Source: Nitrososphaeraceae archaeon
Lineage (GTDB): Archaea > Thermoproteota > Nitrososphaeria > Nitrososphaerales > Nitrososphaeraceae
DNA length: 32,774 nucleotides
Direction: 5' to 3'
Assembly (NCBI GenBank): GCA_025936955.1
Contig: JAICSL010000001.1
Span: 1-32,774 of the forward strand
This document shows positions 15,909-24,195 of the stretch, in pieces. How positions within the stretch are numbered: position 1 is the first letter of the stretch; each line of letters starts with the position of its first letter. A program made the translations under genes and the position numbers. The notes under the pieces were generated by a model that worked only from the letters and a program-made list of their open reading frames with translations, was not told the origin of the DNA and searched no databases.

Positions 15909-16688
15909 ATGTTTGCCTTTGAAGCCACCGTCATAATATTATTGATAGGAATGGCAGCTGGTACCATCGGTTCCATTATAGGAATAGGGGGCGGGATAGT
16001 CATTGCTCCTGTTCTAACATTAGTAGGTTTGACTCCATCCCAGATTGCTAGCACAAGTTTAATTGCAGTCACTTCTACCAGCATTTCATCCGTAATTGAA
16101 TATACGAGGCAGAAGAGAATCAAATATACAATAGGCTTAAAAATGGCATGTTTTTCAGTACCGGGTGCTGTTATCGGAGCTTTTATATCGAGTGAAATTT
16201 CACCATCAGTTTTCAGGGCATACTTTGCTTTGCTATTAGCTATAGCAAGTATTTATATCTATTATAAAAATTCGATAGTCAGCAAGAAAAAAAACAAAAA
16301 AACTAAACCGATAATTCTCTATTTGTTATTTTACTTAGGCGCCGCTTCAGCAGGAATTGTATCTAGTTTGTTTGGTATTGGAGGAGGAATTGTGTTTGTT
16401 CCTATGTTAGTGATACTATTTGAAATGGGAATGGCATACGCTGCTCCAACTTCTCAATTAACACTATTAATAACTTCTATAAGTGGGGTCATTAGTCATC
16501 TAATTATCTCCCAACCAGATTACAACTTTGCAGTGGTATTGGCTATCGGTAGTTTTGTAGGAGGCCAAATTGGTGCTAGGTTCTCAAGTCGCCTACAGGA
16601 AAATGTGCTTAATAAATTACTTTCCCTTTCCCTAATAATTGTAGCCATAAAATTCGTTTTCGATTATTTATATCATGAGTTTCCTTAA
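15909..16688 (+). CDS. TauE/SafE (TSUP) family permease
   Basis: A 259-residue integral membrane protein with about eight hydrophobic segments arranged as an internal duplication. Each half carries the family's Gly-rich motif: GSIIGIGGGIVIAPVL (about 21-36) and SSLFGIGGGIVFVPML (about 150-165). TSUP proteins export or import sulfite, sulfoacetate or other organosulfur or C2 anions; the substrate here is unknown. ATG start at 15909; another ATG at 15902 is in a different frame and stops soon. Stands alone, divergent from homoserine dehydrogenase. Confidence 0.9.
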   Translation: MFAFEATVIILLIGMAAGTIGSIIGIGGGIVIAPVLTLVGLTPSQIASTSLIAVTSTSISSVIEYTRQKRIKYTIGLKMACFSVPGAVIGAFISSEISPSVFRAYFALLLAIASIYIYYKNSIVSKKKNKKTKPIILYLLFYLGAASAGIVSSLFGIGGGIVFVPMLVILFEMGMAYAAPTSQLTLLITSISGVISHLIISQPDYNFAVVLAIGSFVGGQIGARFSSRLQENVLNKLLSLSLIIVAIKFVFDYLYHEFP

Positions 16689-16772
16689 AATTCCAAATTT
16701 GGTATTTGTCAGACAATCAGTACACCAAACGGTGAATTATGCATGATACTTTGCTTATTCTTAGTCGTCTAA

Positions 16773-16862
16773 TCAATAGTTCGAGTCTTGGAACCCCAAC
16801 AATTTACCGTAGCCTAGTGGAATAGGTCCTAATTCTACAATTGTCACTTGATGTTCTTCCAT
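16773..16862 (-). CDS. Possible 29-aa protein
   Basis: Unrecognised miniprotein: MEEHQVTIVELGPIPLGYG followed by KLLGFQDSNY. The sequence is protein-like (alternating hydrophobics, then Gly/Pro-rich). A TATATATA box at 16892-16899 is centred about 34 bases before the ATG, giving a predicted leader of under 10 bases. No other gene occupies this 337-bp gap. Its short length leaves real doubt. Confidence 0.3.
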   Translation of the reverse strand: MEEHQVTIVELGPIPLGYGKLLGFQDSNY

Positions 16863-17025
16863 GTCGACTATCCATTAAAATGAGATGACACATATATATT
16901 GTCAAATTAACTTTATAGCAGATAAATGTACAATTTTATTTGTTTAAAAGAATGTGATGTTTCTTTATATTTCGAATGCATTCTAAAGAAAACAGTTAAA
17001 ATATGAAATACTATCCAATGATATA

Positions 17026-17361
17026 GTGTTAAGGGAAATAGCATCTCACATTATACTGACCCACTTAATGAACAACCAACCTTCTGAGAAAAATACTAAT
17101 GAAGAGAAGTCGTACGTAAACATTAATCAGATAAAGATGTGGATTATACCACAAAAGACTGAGTACGACGATAAATTCGATATTAACGTAAGCTATTTTG
17201 AAACTCTGATACAACGAGCACTCGACGAGATGTTAATTAACGGCTATATACAGTTTTCATTGAATGATTCGACAGAAGAAGGAGATGGACGAGTTTTTTC
17301 ACTTACGGAGAAAGGAATAATGTACGTACAAGAGAACATATTGAACACTTCCAACGAATGA
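17026..17361 (+). CDS. Winged-helix-like protein
   Basis: A 111-residue soluble protein with the pattern helix, helix-turn-helix, wing: LREIASHIILTHLM at the N-terminus, a middle segment ending FETLIQRALDEMLINGYI (likely recognition helix) and a short beta wing (RVFSLTEKGIMYVQENI) typical of PadR/MarR-like winged domains. Probably a DNA-binding regulator; no ligand domain is visible. The start is GTG at 17026; the ATG at 17003 stops after seven codons. A TTAAAATATG segment at 16996-17005 lies about 25 bases upstream, fitting a leaderless transcript. Confidence 0.65.
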   Translation: MLREIASHIILTHLMNNQPSEKNTNEEKSYVNINQIKMWIIPQKTEYDDKFDINVSYFETLIQRALDEMLINGYIQFSLNDSTEEGDGRVFSLTEKGIMYVQENILNTSNE

Positions 17362-17452
17362 TGGCAAATACATAAAACATCATGGCGACAAAAACATTGA
17401 AAAAGATCTACTCGTTATGTATTCGTTAATTACATAGGTGGCTTTACCTGTT

Positions 17453-17718
17453 ATGGTGTCGATCAAAAAGGAATCAAAACAAATGCAAGATATTGATCGG
17501 TTTTCAAGATCTATATCTGCGTTAGAAGGCCTATCAATGAATAATGATATTCAAAGAAACATCAAAAAGAGTGTAAAAGATGTTCTCATTACACTCAAGA
17601 TAAAATAGGAGATAGTATTTCCTTCAAGACAGCAAATGCTATAAGAATGTTATATCCACTTACGCAAAATCCCCACATGCAATCGCATATTAGGGCTAAT
17701 ATTTGGGAGGAATTATAG
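17453..17718 (+). pseudogene. UPF0147 family gene with a one-base frameshift
   Basis: A small archaeal conserved protein, about 88 residues if restored (usual length 85-95). The first part, from ATG 17453, reads MVSIKKESKQMQDIDRFSRS and ends NIKKSVKDVLITLKIK at a TAG (17606-17608). The second part continues at once in the next frame: GDSISFKTANAIRMLY, then NPHMQSHIRANIWEEL, stopping at 17716-17718. The two halves match the family's N-terminal helices and its C-terminal Asn/Met-Pro-His-Arg-Trp region respectively. The break is at an AAAA run (17602-17605) and equals loss of one base. UPF0147 is widespread in archaea, so an assembly error is more likely than true loss. Function unknown. Confidence 0.75.
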
Positions 17719-17751
17719 ATAGTAGAGAATACAAGAGAATAAATTCCAATA

Positions 17752-17892
17752 TTATCCAACTCCGTTATTTTTGACAGGTTTTAATGGAGGAAGTTTTTCA
17801 AGTTTGTGAGTAGGATTAGCAAGATAATGTCTCGATGCTCCTTCTCCACTTAGCACAATATTACAATTAATACATCTGTATCTTATAGCCAA
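17752..17892 (-). CDS. 46-aa zinc-finger-like protein
   Basis: Miniprotein opening (M)AIRYRCINCNIVLSGEG and continuing SRHYLANPTHKLEKLPPLK. The cysteines and histidines form C-x2-C-x11-H-x6-H, close to a C2H2 zinc finger. The tail is basic and Pro-rich. The start is TTG at 17892, since an in-frame stop lies just upstream, and A/T-rich boxes at about 17905-17919 give leaderless spacing. It follows aCPSF1 on the same strand by 60 bases. Likely zinc binding; nucleic-acid or protein partner unknown. A proximity-based link to aCPSF1 is only a suggestion. Confidence 0.6.
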   Translation of the reverse strand: MAIRYRCINCNIVLSGEGASRHYLANPTHKLEKLPPLKPVKNNGVG

Positions 17893-17952
17893 TTCTTAAC
17901 CACAAAATTATAATCTATACATGGCTAAAAAGGATATGGAAACAATTTGGGG

Positions 17953-20088
17953 TTATCTTAGTCTAATTATTTCTCTAATATCCGGTACATTAGACCTTAT
18001 TTTTAACCGAGAATATATTGCACTAGCAGTATTTTCTGATTTTGACTTTTCACCATGATTTACAAGTACTCTTTTTGGCCTAATCTTGTATACAAAATTT
18101 AATATCTGATTAAAGTCACTGTGCCCACTAAATCCGTCTATTTTTTGGGTTTGACATCGAACGGGGATCACTTTTAATTTGCCATTTTTATCTAGCATGC
18201 TTACTTCTGTCATAGTTCCATCAATAACTCTTCTCCCTAATGTTCCATTAATCTGATAAGAGACAAAGATGATTTTATTCTTAGGATCAGGGGCAATTTC
18301 CTTAAAATATTCTACCGAAGGACCGCCTTCGAGCATTCCTGAAGTTGCCATAATGATAGACGGGTTCTGATCATTAAAAACTTCATCCCGCTTATTGGGA
18401 CCGTTGATTACAGTGAAATATTCAGACTGGAAGGGATTGATCCCTTGAGAAACAGATCTTCTTACATTAGAACCAAGATAATGAGCGTATGACATATGTA
18501 TGGCACTTGCCTCTGATATCATACCCTCTATATATACGGGTGATTCCACAAGACGACCCTCCTGCATCTCATTGTTTATGACAAGCATTATTTCCTGTGC
18601 CCTTCCCACTGCAGGTACAGGAATCAGCACTTTTCCTCCTTCTATTAACGTTTTATTTAAATTCTCGGTAAAATTCTTATAGACTACTGACTGGTCAGGC
18701 ATAATGTCACTAGTATTACCGTAAGTGCTTTCAGAGATAAGGGTTTCAACTCTTGGGTATAGGGATAAAGCACTATCTAAAAGCTGTGTTTTTGCAAATT
18801 TATAATCTCCTGAATATAATATGTTATGAGCTCCTGATATGTTGAGATGGACTGTGGAACTACCCATGATATGACCAGCATTGTTCAACGTAACCGTTAC
18901 ATCGGGAGAAATATCTGTTGGCCTACCATATGGAAGAGTTATACAATGTTTGATGACTTCATTGACATCTCTCACTTCGTATGGAAGATAGGTACCGTTG
19001 TTCTTTGCTATCTTAACAGAGTCAGTTTGAAGTAGTGTCATCAATGGTAAAGTAGGCTGTGTACAATATACTGGTCCATCATATCCAAACTTAAAAAGAG
19101 CAGGTAGAAAACCCTGATGATCAATATGGGCATGACTTATGATCACAGCATCGAGATCATCGAGATCAAAATTAAACCAATCCAGACGCGGATAGGCTGA
19201 CAATCCTGAAGTTTCACCAGGGTTTATTCCACAGTCCAACATTATTTTACTTTCTGGTGTTACTACAATGAAACATGATCTTCCAACCTGTTTAACCCCA
19301 CCAAGGCAGAAGAGCATTACTTCTTCCCTGTTACCTGTCCAAGATTGTGGTTTGCTATTGTTATCTTTCAGCATGGGTTGGTCCTTATGTACTGTTTCTC
19401 TGGAGGCGTCTATTGAGCTTTCAAGGTTATTCCCTATCAAAAGAGGAGCTCGAAAGATTCTTTTTCCAAGTTGTTGAAGAAATGTAGTCCTGTCCTTGGC
19501 AGAGCTCTTCAATACGGAGTGTATAGAATTTAGACAAGTAGATGGGATGTAAGGTGAACGCCTCATATGAGCTATCCAACCGGTAGATTGTGCAATTTCT
19601 ATTACCATTTTTTGTGCGATACTTTCCGGATGGTTAACTTCGATCACAATCTCGCCGGTTGCATCATCGCAAAAAACTGCAGAAACTAAAATGTCTTTTG
19701 GGAGCAAATTTATAACGACAGCCCTAGTCTTATCTTCTGGTAATCTTATTGAAGGGTCTGTACGAACGACAAATCTCTTTTTCAATGTCCTTGAGAGTGA
19801 AGACAGATGATAGGTTAATTCTGTAAGTGAGAATTTTGGATTTTTTGTGTATAACGCAATATTTGGTCCTTCGAATCTTGCCAGTGTAACCTTGGATTCT
19901 GCTGGAAGTGATTCTAAAACGGCTTTTGTAATTTCATCTTCATTCCTAGAAGTGATCCTGCTAGTAAAAACTTCCTTCTCTACTGAGTCATCTAAATGAG
20001 AAGTCTTAACGGGAGCAATCTCTGATTTCTTTTTAGTAGGTTGTTCATCGACGCCTACAATCGATCCATTTTCTTTGCTTTTTTCCAC
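17953..20088 (-). CDS. aCPSF1/FttA ribonuclease, transcription termination factor
   Basis: Archaeal homologue of the cleavage and polyadenylation endonuclease. Family members cut RNA at U-rich 3' ends and act as a general termination factor. Order: N-terminal extension (about 1-48), KH-type RNA-binding region (about 50-190), then metallo-beta-lactamase and beta-CASP domains. The zinc motif HAHIDH is at 319-324, with the distal His in NNAGHIMGSSTVHL and GDYKFAKTQ. The C-terminal motif FSGHSDFNQ and VNHGEKSK complete the active site. Length 711 exceeds the usual 630-650, mostly through the Lys/Glu-rich N-terminal tail. The start is GTG at 20088. It follows the M50 protease gene on the same strand. 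Confidence 0.95.
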   Translation of the reverse strand: MEKSKENGSIVGVDEQPTKKKSEIAPVKTSHLDDSVEKEVFTSRITSRNEDEITKAVLESLPAESKVTLARFEGPNIALYTKNPKFSLTELTYHLSSLSRTLKKRFVVRTDPSIRLPEDKTRAVVINLLPKDILVSAVFCDDATGEIVIEVNHPESIAQKMVIEIAQSTGWIAHMRRSPYIPSTCLNSIHSVLKSSAKDRTTFLQQLGKRIFRAPLLIGNNLESSIDASRETVHKDQPMLKDNNSKPQSWTGNREEVMLFCLGGVKQVGRSCFIVVTPESKIMLDCGINPGETSGLSAYPRLDWFNFDLDDLDAVIISHAHIDHQGFLPALFKFGYDGPVYCTQPTLPLMTLLQTDSVKIAKNNGTYLPYEVRDVNEVIKHCITLPYGRPTDISPDVTVTLNNAGHIMGSSTVHLNISGAHNILYSGDYKFAKTQLLDSALSLYPRVETLISESTYGNTSDIMPDQSVVYKNFTENLNKTLIEGGKVLIPVPAVGRAQEIMLVINNEMQEGRLVESPVYIEGMISEASAIHMSYAHYLGSNVRRSVSQGINPFQSEYFTVINGPNKRDEVFNDQNPSIIMATSGMLEGGPSVEYFKEIAPDPKNKIIFVSYQINGTLGRRVIDGTMTEVSMLDKNGKLKVIPVRCQTQKIDGFSGHSDFNQILNFVYKIRPKRVLVNHGEKSKSENTASAIYSRLKIRSNVPDIREIIRLR

Positions 20089-20405
20089 TTTTATTCTTCG
20101 TCCAGCTCAGTACTGGTATTTTTGTGCCTAGGTTTTAGTTTTGTGCACTCATGATAAAGAGAGATAATTTTGAACTGCACCAGTAATATGCCAAATACTA
20201 CTACAGAGTATCCATTAATATGTTTATAGTTTCGATTATACTTGAGGGTACAAAAAGTAAGAGTTATTCAAATGTATCGTCGAGTACTTTCATGCTACTG
20301 ACTTTAAAGTAGAATTGGTCACATGAATCACAACAGCAGGAAAATTAGCTAGATAAATAGTTAAACAATACTTCAAATCTCTTGGATTGGGTTTGTTTTA
20401 TTGTT
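20089..20405. other. Gap upstream of aCPSF1, no gene recognised
   Basis: Short frames of 10-30 codons occur on both strands, none convincing. It presumably holds the aCPSF1 promoter and the 3' end of the protease transcript. Confidence 0.4.
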
Positions 20406-21668
20406 TTACCTTAGTACATACGGTAGGAATACCGACATAGCTACGATTATCGTCATAACGATGGTAATCACTAACGATGCATTAATTACTCTTTTTGTTT
20501 TCGTTTTACTTTGAATCAAATAATTGTATAACTGGCCTCCATCCATGGGACCTATAGGAAGGGCATTGAATATTCCCAAGTTAAAATTTATAAACCATAA
20601 CCAAAAAAAGAAATTAGCAAAGATAGAAAATGATGAGCCCAACATCTCGGATCCGTATCTAGGAGCCATCATATCTGAATAAGGAACAACACCTTGTTCT
20701 ATCGTCGGCGGGAGGATGAGTGCTATAGGATTAGTCCAAAAAAGATTCTTATAATTGGATAGAACTAAGGATGGATCAGGGTTGACGTCCCTTATGGAGA
20801 CTCCCAGTATTCCTCTCTTGTTCTCTGCGACTGGAGGAAGAGATATAGTGCGGAGTAATTTTTGACCGCTCTTATCCTGCCAAGTGATTCCTACCTTATT
20901 ACCAAGATTTGACCTTAGAACCGAAGATAGATTCTGGATATTCTGAATTTTTTGCCCTGCAACATTTTCTATTACCGAGTCCTTGGTTAATCCAACCGAT
21001 TCTGCAATCGAACTTGGGTTTACACTGAGAACCTTTACGCCGAGGGGTACAGGGCCTACCATATGTAAAGGATGTAAAGAATTAACAACAAAAAAAAGGG
21101 CGAACAATGAAATGAGTGCAAATATCATATTGTTTAAAGGACCAGCTGTAAGAATTGCACTTTTTATCTTATTGGAAGTCTTTTCTAATTCATCCCTATC
21201 GATGTTAACGAATGCTCCTATTGGAATTATTCCTAATAATAAAATTCCAGTCGATTCCACTTTAATATTGTATGCTCGAGCCACTATCCCGTGTCCTGCC
21301 TCATGTATTATCACAGTAATTACCAGCGCTATCCATCCATAACTCAATGGAAGATATGGATTTATACCTGGAATAAGCAAATTGGAGGTAGGGCCTATAT
21401 CGCGAGCACTCTCACGAACACCTGAGTTGGAAAATGTGAGTATAAGGGAAGTAACTATTAAAAAGATAGCCAAAGCTGTTATCACAGGCATTAAGTAAAT
21501 ATTACATTTAGCATAGAATTTTGCAATCCTATTTTTAGCTACTTTTTCAAAAAATCTTAAACCATATGGAGTATGTATTAGTACAAAAACAAATTTCCGT
21601 TCTACTCTTATCTTAGCTTGTTGCTCCAAACACTTGTCATAGGCAACAACCTTATTTAAATTAAACAT
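20406..21668 (-). CDS. Site-2 protease family M50 metalloprotease with PDZ domain
   Basis: A 420-residue intramembrane zinc protease. Transmembrane segments flank the active-site HEAGHG (His122, Glu123, His126); a PDZ domain lies at about 205-285 (VKVLSVNPSSIAESVGLT), and the second active-site motif NALPIGPMDGG (368-378) supplies the Asp ligand. It cleaves membrane-anchored regulators or leftover signal peptides; the substrates are unknown. The N-terminal 50 residues are soluble and basic. ATG start at 21668. It sits between rps8e and aCPSF1 on the same strand but with gaps of over 300 bases on both sides, so it probably has its own promoter. Confidence 0.92.
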   Translation of the reverse strand: MFNLNKVVAYDKCLEQQAKIRVERKFVFVLIHTPYGLRFFEKVAKNRIAKFYAKCNIYLMPVITALAIFLIVTSLILTFSNSGVRESARDIGPTSNLLIPGINPYLPLSYGWIALVITVIIHEAGHGIVARAYNIKVESTGILLLGIIPIGAFVNIDRDELEKTSNKIKSAILTAGPLNNMIFALISLFALFFVVNSLHPLHMVGPVPLGVKVLSVNPSSIAESVGLTKDSVIENVAGQKIQNIQNLSSVLRSNLGNKVGITWQDKSGQKLLRTISLPPVAENKRGILGVSIRDVNPDPSLVLSNYKNLFWTNPIALILPPTIEQGVVPYSDMMAPRYGSEMLGSSFSIFANFFFWLWFINFNLGIFNALPIGPMDGGQLYNYLIQSKTKTKRVINASLVITIVMTIIVAMSVFLPYVLR

Positions 21669-22207
21669 TGGAATAATCTAATATCCGTTTTGAGAATTCT
21701 ATTGAATTATTGCCAGATGCAGTCAATTCAAAGGATAAATTTACTTTGTGTGATAAACTACTGTTTATAATTGCACCAATTTTTTTTATTCGATAACGAC
21801 CGGAGCACGTTTTTAATAAGGTCCTCTAAAGGGGAAACTACAAGGAATCATGATGAAATATGGTATGAGATATTTCGATTGGTATATAATTTTGAGAAGA
21901 TGAATGTCAAATAAACATATGTGTTCGTGTCATGTGAATCTGCTCACTGATTGATTTATGATTGATTGATTGTTTCTGAAATCAGGCTAATCAACGATCA
22001 ATTTATCGATATGTGCAGTGGCCTTGTATTGAAACATTATAGAAATGGTATTTATATCATCTTATCGATATTAGATAGGATTCCCGTTACTCAAATGAAT
22101 TGGTGGTAATTAGATACACCAGATCCAAATATCCTTCTGGCTGAACCAAAATGAAGGTAAATTTCAGATTCGAGTACATATATAAATTCAATGCAAGAAT
22201 CACGAGG
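21669..22207. other. 539-bp gene-free stretch with a structured segment
   Basis: No gene was found on either strand. It contains direct TGATTGAT-type repeats (about 21948-21972) and an imperfect inverted repeat (21961-22002) enclosing a small CTGA/TCAG stem. ATGATGA at about 21850 resembles a box C, but no box D lies at a normal distance. It could hold an unrecognised small RNA; I do not see a known RNA family. Confidence 0.4.
21961..22002. repeat. Imperfect inverted repeat
   Basis: ATTGATTGATT pairs with AATCAACGATCAAT with a two-base bulge, around a loop that itself contains CTGA-AA-TCAG. It is the only structured element in a long gene-free gap; its direction and role are unknown. Confidence 0.35.
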
Positions 22208-22594
22208 TTATTGGTTTAACAATACGGCATTAACTGTGCCCTCCTGTCCAGGCCTTGATACAACTTTAGCTAGTCCAACCTCGGTTTCTAATATTGCCCC
22301 TTTACTTATTACTCCCCTTCTTTCGTAATCTTTGTTCGCTGGATTCTTCGAGACCTGTAAAATTTTTGACTTGATTACTTTCTTGCTTTTACTGTCCGTT
22401 ACTGATGCAAAGTCGACTGTTTTTATGGCACTCTTGATATTATTACCTCTAGTTCTTCTTGTAACGATATCAATATTGCCTAGAATAGCTTCATTAGGAT
22501 ATCTGTCAATTTCATACTTTCGCCTCCCTCTTAAAGGAAATATTCGGCCACCGGTATATTTCCGACCAGTTAGATTCTCAATGGATTTTCGCAT
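22208..22594 (-). CDS. rps8e: 30S ribosomal protein S8e
   Basis: Small-subunit ribosomal protein of archaea and eukaryotes, 128 residues, the normal archaeal length. Typical opening SIENLTGRKYTGGRIFPLRG followed by a basic stretch (RRKYEID) and the family segment NIDIVTRRTRGNNIK; it ends GQEGTVNAVLLNQ. It is rich in Lys/Arg as expected for rRNA binding. ATG start at 22594. It follows scpB on the same strand by 77 bases and may be cotranscribed with scpA-scpB. Confidence 0.96.
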   Translation of the reverse strand: MRKSIENLTGRKYTGGRIFPLRGRRKYEIDRYPNEAILGNIDIVTRRTRGNNIKSAIKTVDFASVTDSKSKKVIKSKILQVSKNPANKDYERRGVISKGAILETEVGLAKVVSRPGQEGTVNAVLLNQ

Positions 22595-22671
22595 AATAAT
22601 TTTATTTTTTCGTGCTAATTAAGGCTTGCTGTAGAAATGCTAGGACTATTTACTATACTCTTCGGCAGCAG

Positions 22672-23178
22672 TCATTCCATTTTTTTTCTAAGAGAGTTCA
22701 AATCGGCAACCCCAAAGTATTCCTGAAACTTCTTTGTTGTTTTATATACTTTCAGCCTTCCAACGTTATCATGTTCAACAAAATTTGTCCGCTCCAAGTC
22801 CCTGAGATGGGTGTATACTTGGCTACCTCTTATTTGCACAAGCCGCTTTGAAGTTATGGGTTCTTCGTACGCAACATAGGAAAGTGTCTTGAGAGTAGCA
22901 TTCGACATTACAGGACGTTGTGCATATTTTCTAATAATTGGAGTATATTCGGGTTTCAACTGGAATACGAAATTCCCGTCCTCTAACTTACAAATCTCAA
23001 TCGCTCTAAAAATAGATCTTGTTAATTCAGCCAAATTATTGAGAATTTTTATTGTTTTCTGTTTAGAATTGCTTCCTGATGCCTTAATAAGTTCATCCAG
23101 GGATAATGGTCTTCCTGCCGAATACAAAGCGGCCTCGATTCTGGCGGTGATTTCGTCGGTAGAGAGTGTCTGTGTCAC
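22672..23178 (-). CDS. scpB: Segregation and condensation protein ScpB
   Basis: Kleisin-associated subunit of the SMC condensin complex, acting in chromosome organisation. A 168-residue protein made of two winged-helix domains: EITARIEAALYSAGRPLSLD opens the first, and LKTLSYVAYEEPITSKRLVQ with the recognition helix SQVYTHLRDLE forms the second. The start is GTG at 23178, placed 28 bases after the scpA stop, so the two are almost certainly an operon. No smc gene lies in the window. Confidence 0.93.
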   Translation of the reverse strand: MTQTLSTDEITARIEAALYSAGRPLSLDELIKASGSNSKQKTIKILNNLAELTRSIFRAIEICKLEDGNFVFQLKPEYTPIIRKYAQRPVMSNATLKTLSYVAYEEPITSKRLVQIRGSQVYTHLRDLERTNFVEHDNVGRLKVYKTTKKFQEYFGVADLNSLRKKME

Positions 23179-23206
23179 ATTCTAATCCTAGCAAATAATT
23201 TTTCCG

Positions 23207-23905
23207 TTATTCTTTTTTGTCAAGATAAACTATTTTAATGTCGTCGCTATCTTGCATTTGTTCCAAATCAACCTTTCCCTTCATGGCCAGGTAAAGCATG
23301 GCGATAAAATACCTCACAACCTCTATTTGTTCCATGTTTTTTATAATAGTTTTAAACATAATTACCTTATCTGCATATGCAATGTCCATAATCATATTCT
23401 CATAGCTTTGTAATAATTGTTCAAATTTAACAAGGTACCTATCAAAATCAAACGTTTCAATTGGATCAAATCCAGTTTGTTTCCTTTTAAGTTTGGGAGT
23501 TCCTAGATGAGAGATCATATTCTCAAGAGCATGCATTAATTCTTCTAAAGAAACAGGATAGGTGGGTTCAATTCTATATGGGACCTGAATAGTATTAATT
23601 TGAGGTATGGGTCGCTCCAATTTCGGTTCCTCTATTCCTTTTTTCTGCATGGCAGTTTTCTCCAGCTTAAATATAGTTTCTACTTTTAGTCGATGGATAA
23701 TTGAAGATGAATGAGCTGCAATCCCACAAACCCGGAGATCCTTCAGATGTGTTTTGTTGATAATCTCTAGAAGTGTCTGGAGAAGAGCAACAACGTCTAC
23801 ATTCCATATCTCTTTCTTTGCAAGAAGTGAAAGGTTAAACAGTAAGTTTAATGGGGGCTGCGCCATTATCTTTTTTGGATCTTCCTGCGAATCTTCTTGA
23901 GTCAA
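23207..23905 (-). CDS. scpA: Segregation and condensation protein ScpA (kleisin)
   Basis: A 232-residue kleisin that bridges SMC heads and binds ScpB. The N-terminal SMC-binding helices (PPLNLLFNLSLLAKKEIWNV, later HLKDLRVCGIAAHSSSIIHR) and the C-terminal winged domain (VRYFIAMLYLAMKGKVDLEQ) are visible, separated by a variable charged linker. The start is TTG at 23905; an in-frame ATG at 23866 (MAQPPLNLL) is the alternative. An A/T-rich TATA-like segment near 23932-23939 favours the upstream start. First clear gene of the scpA-scpB-rps8e series. Confidence 0.93.
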   Translation of the reverse strand: MTQEDSQEDPKKIMAQPPLNLLFNLSLLAKKEIWNVDVVALLQTLLEIINKTHLKDLRVCGIAAHSSSIIHRLKVETIFKLEKTAMQKKGIEEPKLERPIPQINTIQVPYRIEPTYPVSLEELMHALENMISHLGTPKLKRKQTGFDPIETFDFDRYLVKFEQLLQSYENMIMDIAYADKVIMFKTIIKNMEQIEVVRYFIAMLYLAMKGKVDLEQMQDSDDIKIVYLDKKE

Positions 23906-24002
23906 TGCTAGTAGGTCAGCATATAAGAATAATAATTTATCTCATATTTGAAAATGCTATCCAATGCTAAGGAGTGTATAGGGTAATTAATACGTCTTCT
24001 AT

Positions 24003-24167
24003 CTACTTGCGAAACTTTTGGAACTCAAACTGGGATAGACACTTTATTGATTGCATCTCATTATGGAGTTCAAAGTGGTGTTCAAGCTGCTCGATAGATT
24101 CTTGACGTAATTTAATTTTTATTAAGTGTCCAACTGAGAGAATAATACTGGATCCAAGGAATACAAT
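24003..24167 (-). pseudogene. Small membrane-helix protein frame lacking a start codon
   Basis: A 54-codon frame, well suited to coding: IVFLGSSIILSVGHLIKIKL (likely membrane segment) followed by RQESIEQLEHHFELHNEMQ and a basic end (FEFQKFRK). A stop precedes it, and no ATG, GTG or TTG occurs in frame at the N-terminus. A TTG one base out of frame (about 24166) sits where a leaderless start would be expected, so loss of one base in TATTCC would restore it. It lies between valS and scpA on their strand, and divergent from the cupredoxin gene. No family recognised. Confidence 0.4.
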
Positions 24168-24172
24168 TTAAT
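24167..24172 (+). promoter_or_regulatory. TATA-like box of the cupredoxin gene
   Basis: TTTAAT is centred 26 bases upstream of the TTG start at 24196. Confidence 0.4.
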
Positions 24173-24195
24173 CTCTACTGCGTAATCTATACTTA

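Noticed and set aside
16775..16830. TTCGAGTC and a nearby TAGCCTAGTGG that recall tRNA T and D arms
   Set aside because: The order and spacing are wrong and no acceptor stem can be paired.
21850..21960. Possible box C/D guide RNA (ATGATGA followed by CTGA)
   Set aside because: The distance between the boxes is about 90 bases or more, and no proper D'/C' pair is seen; typical archaeal guides are 50-65 bases.
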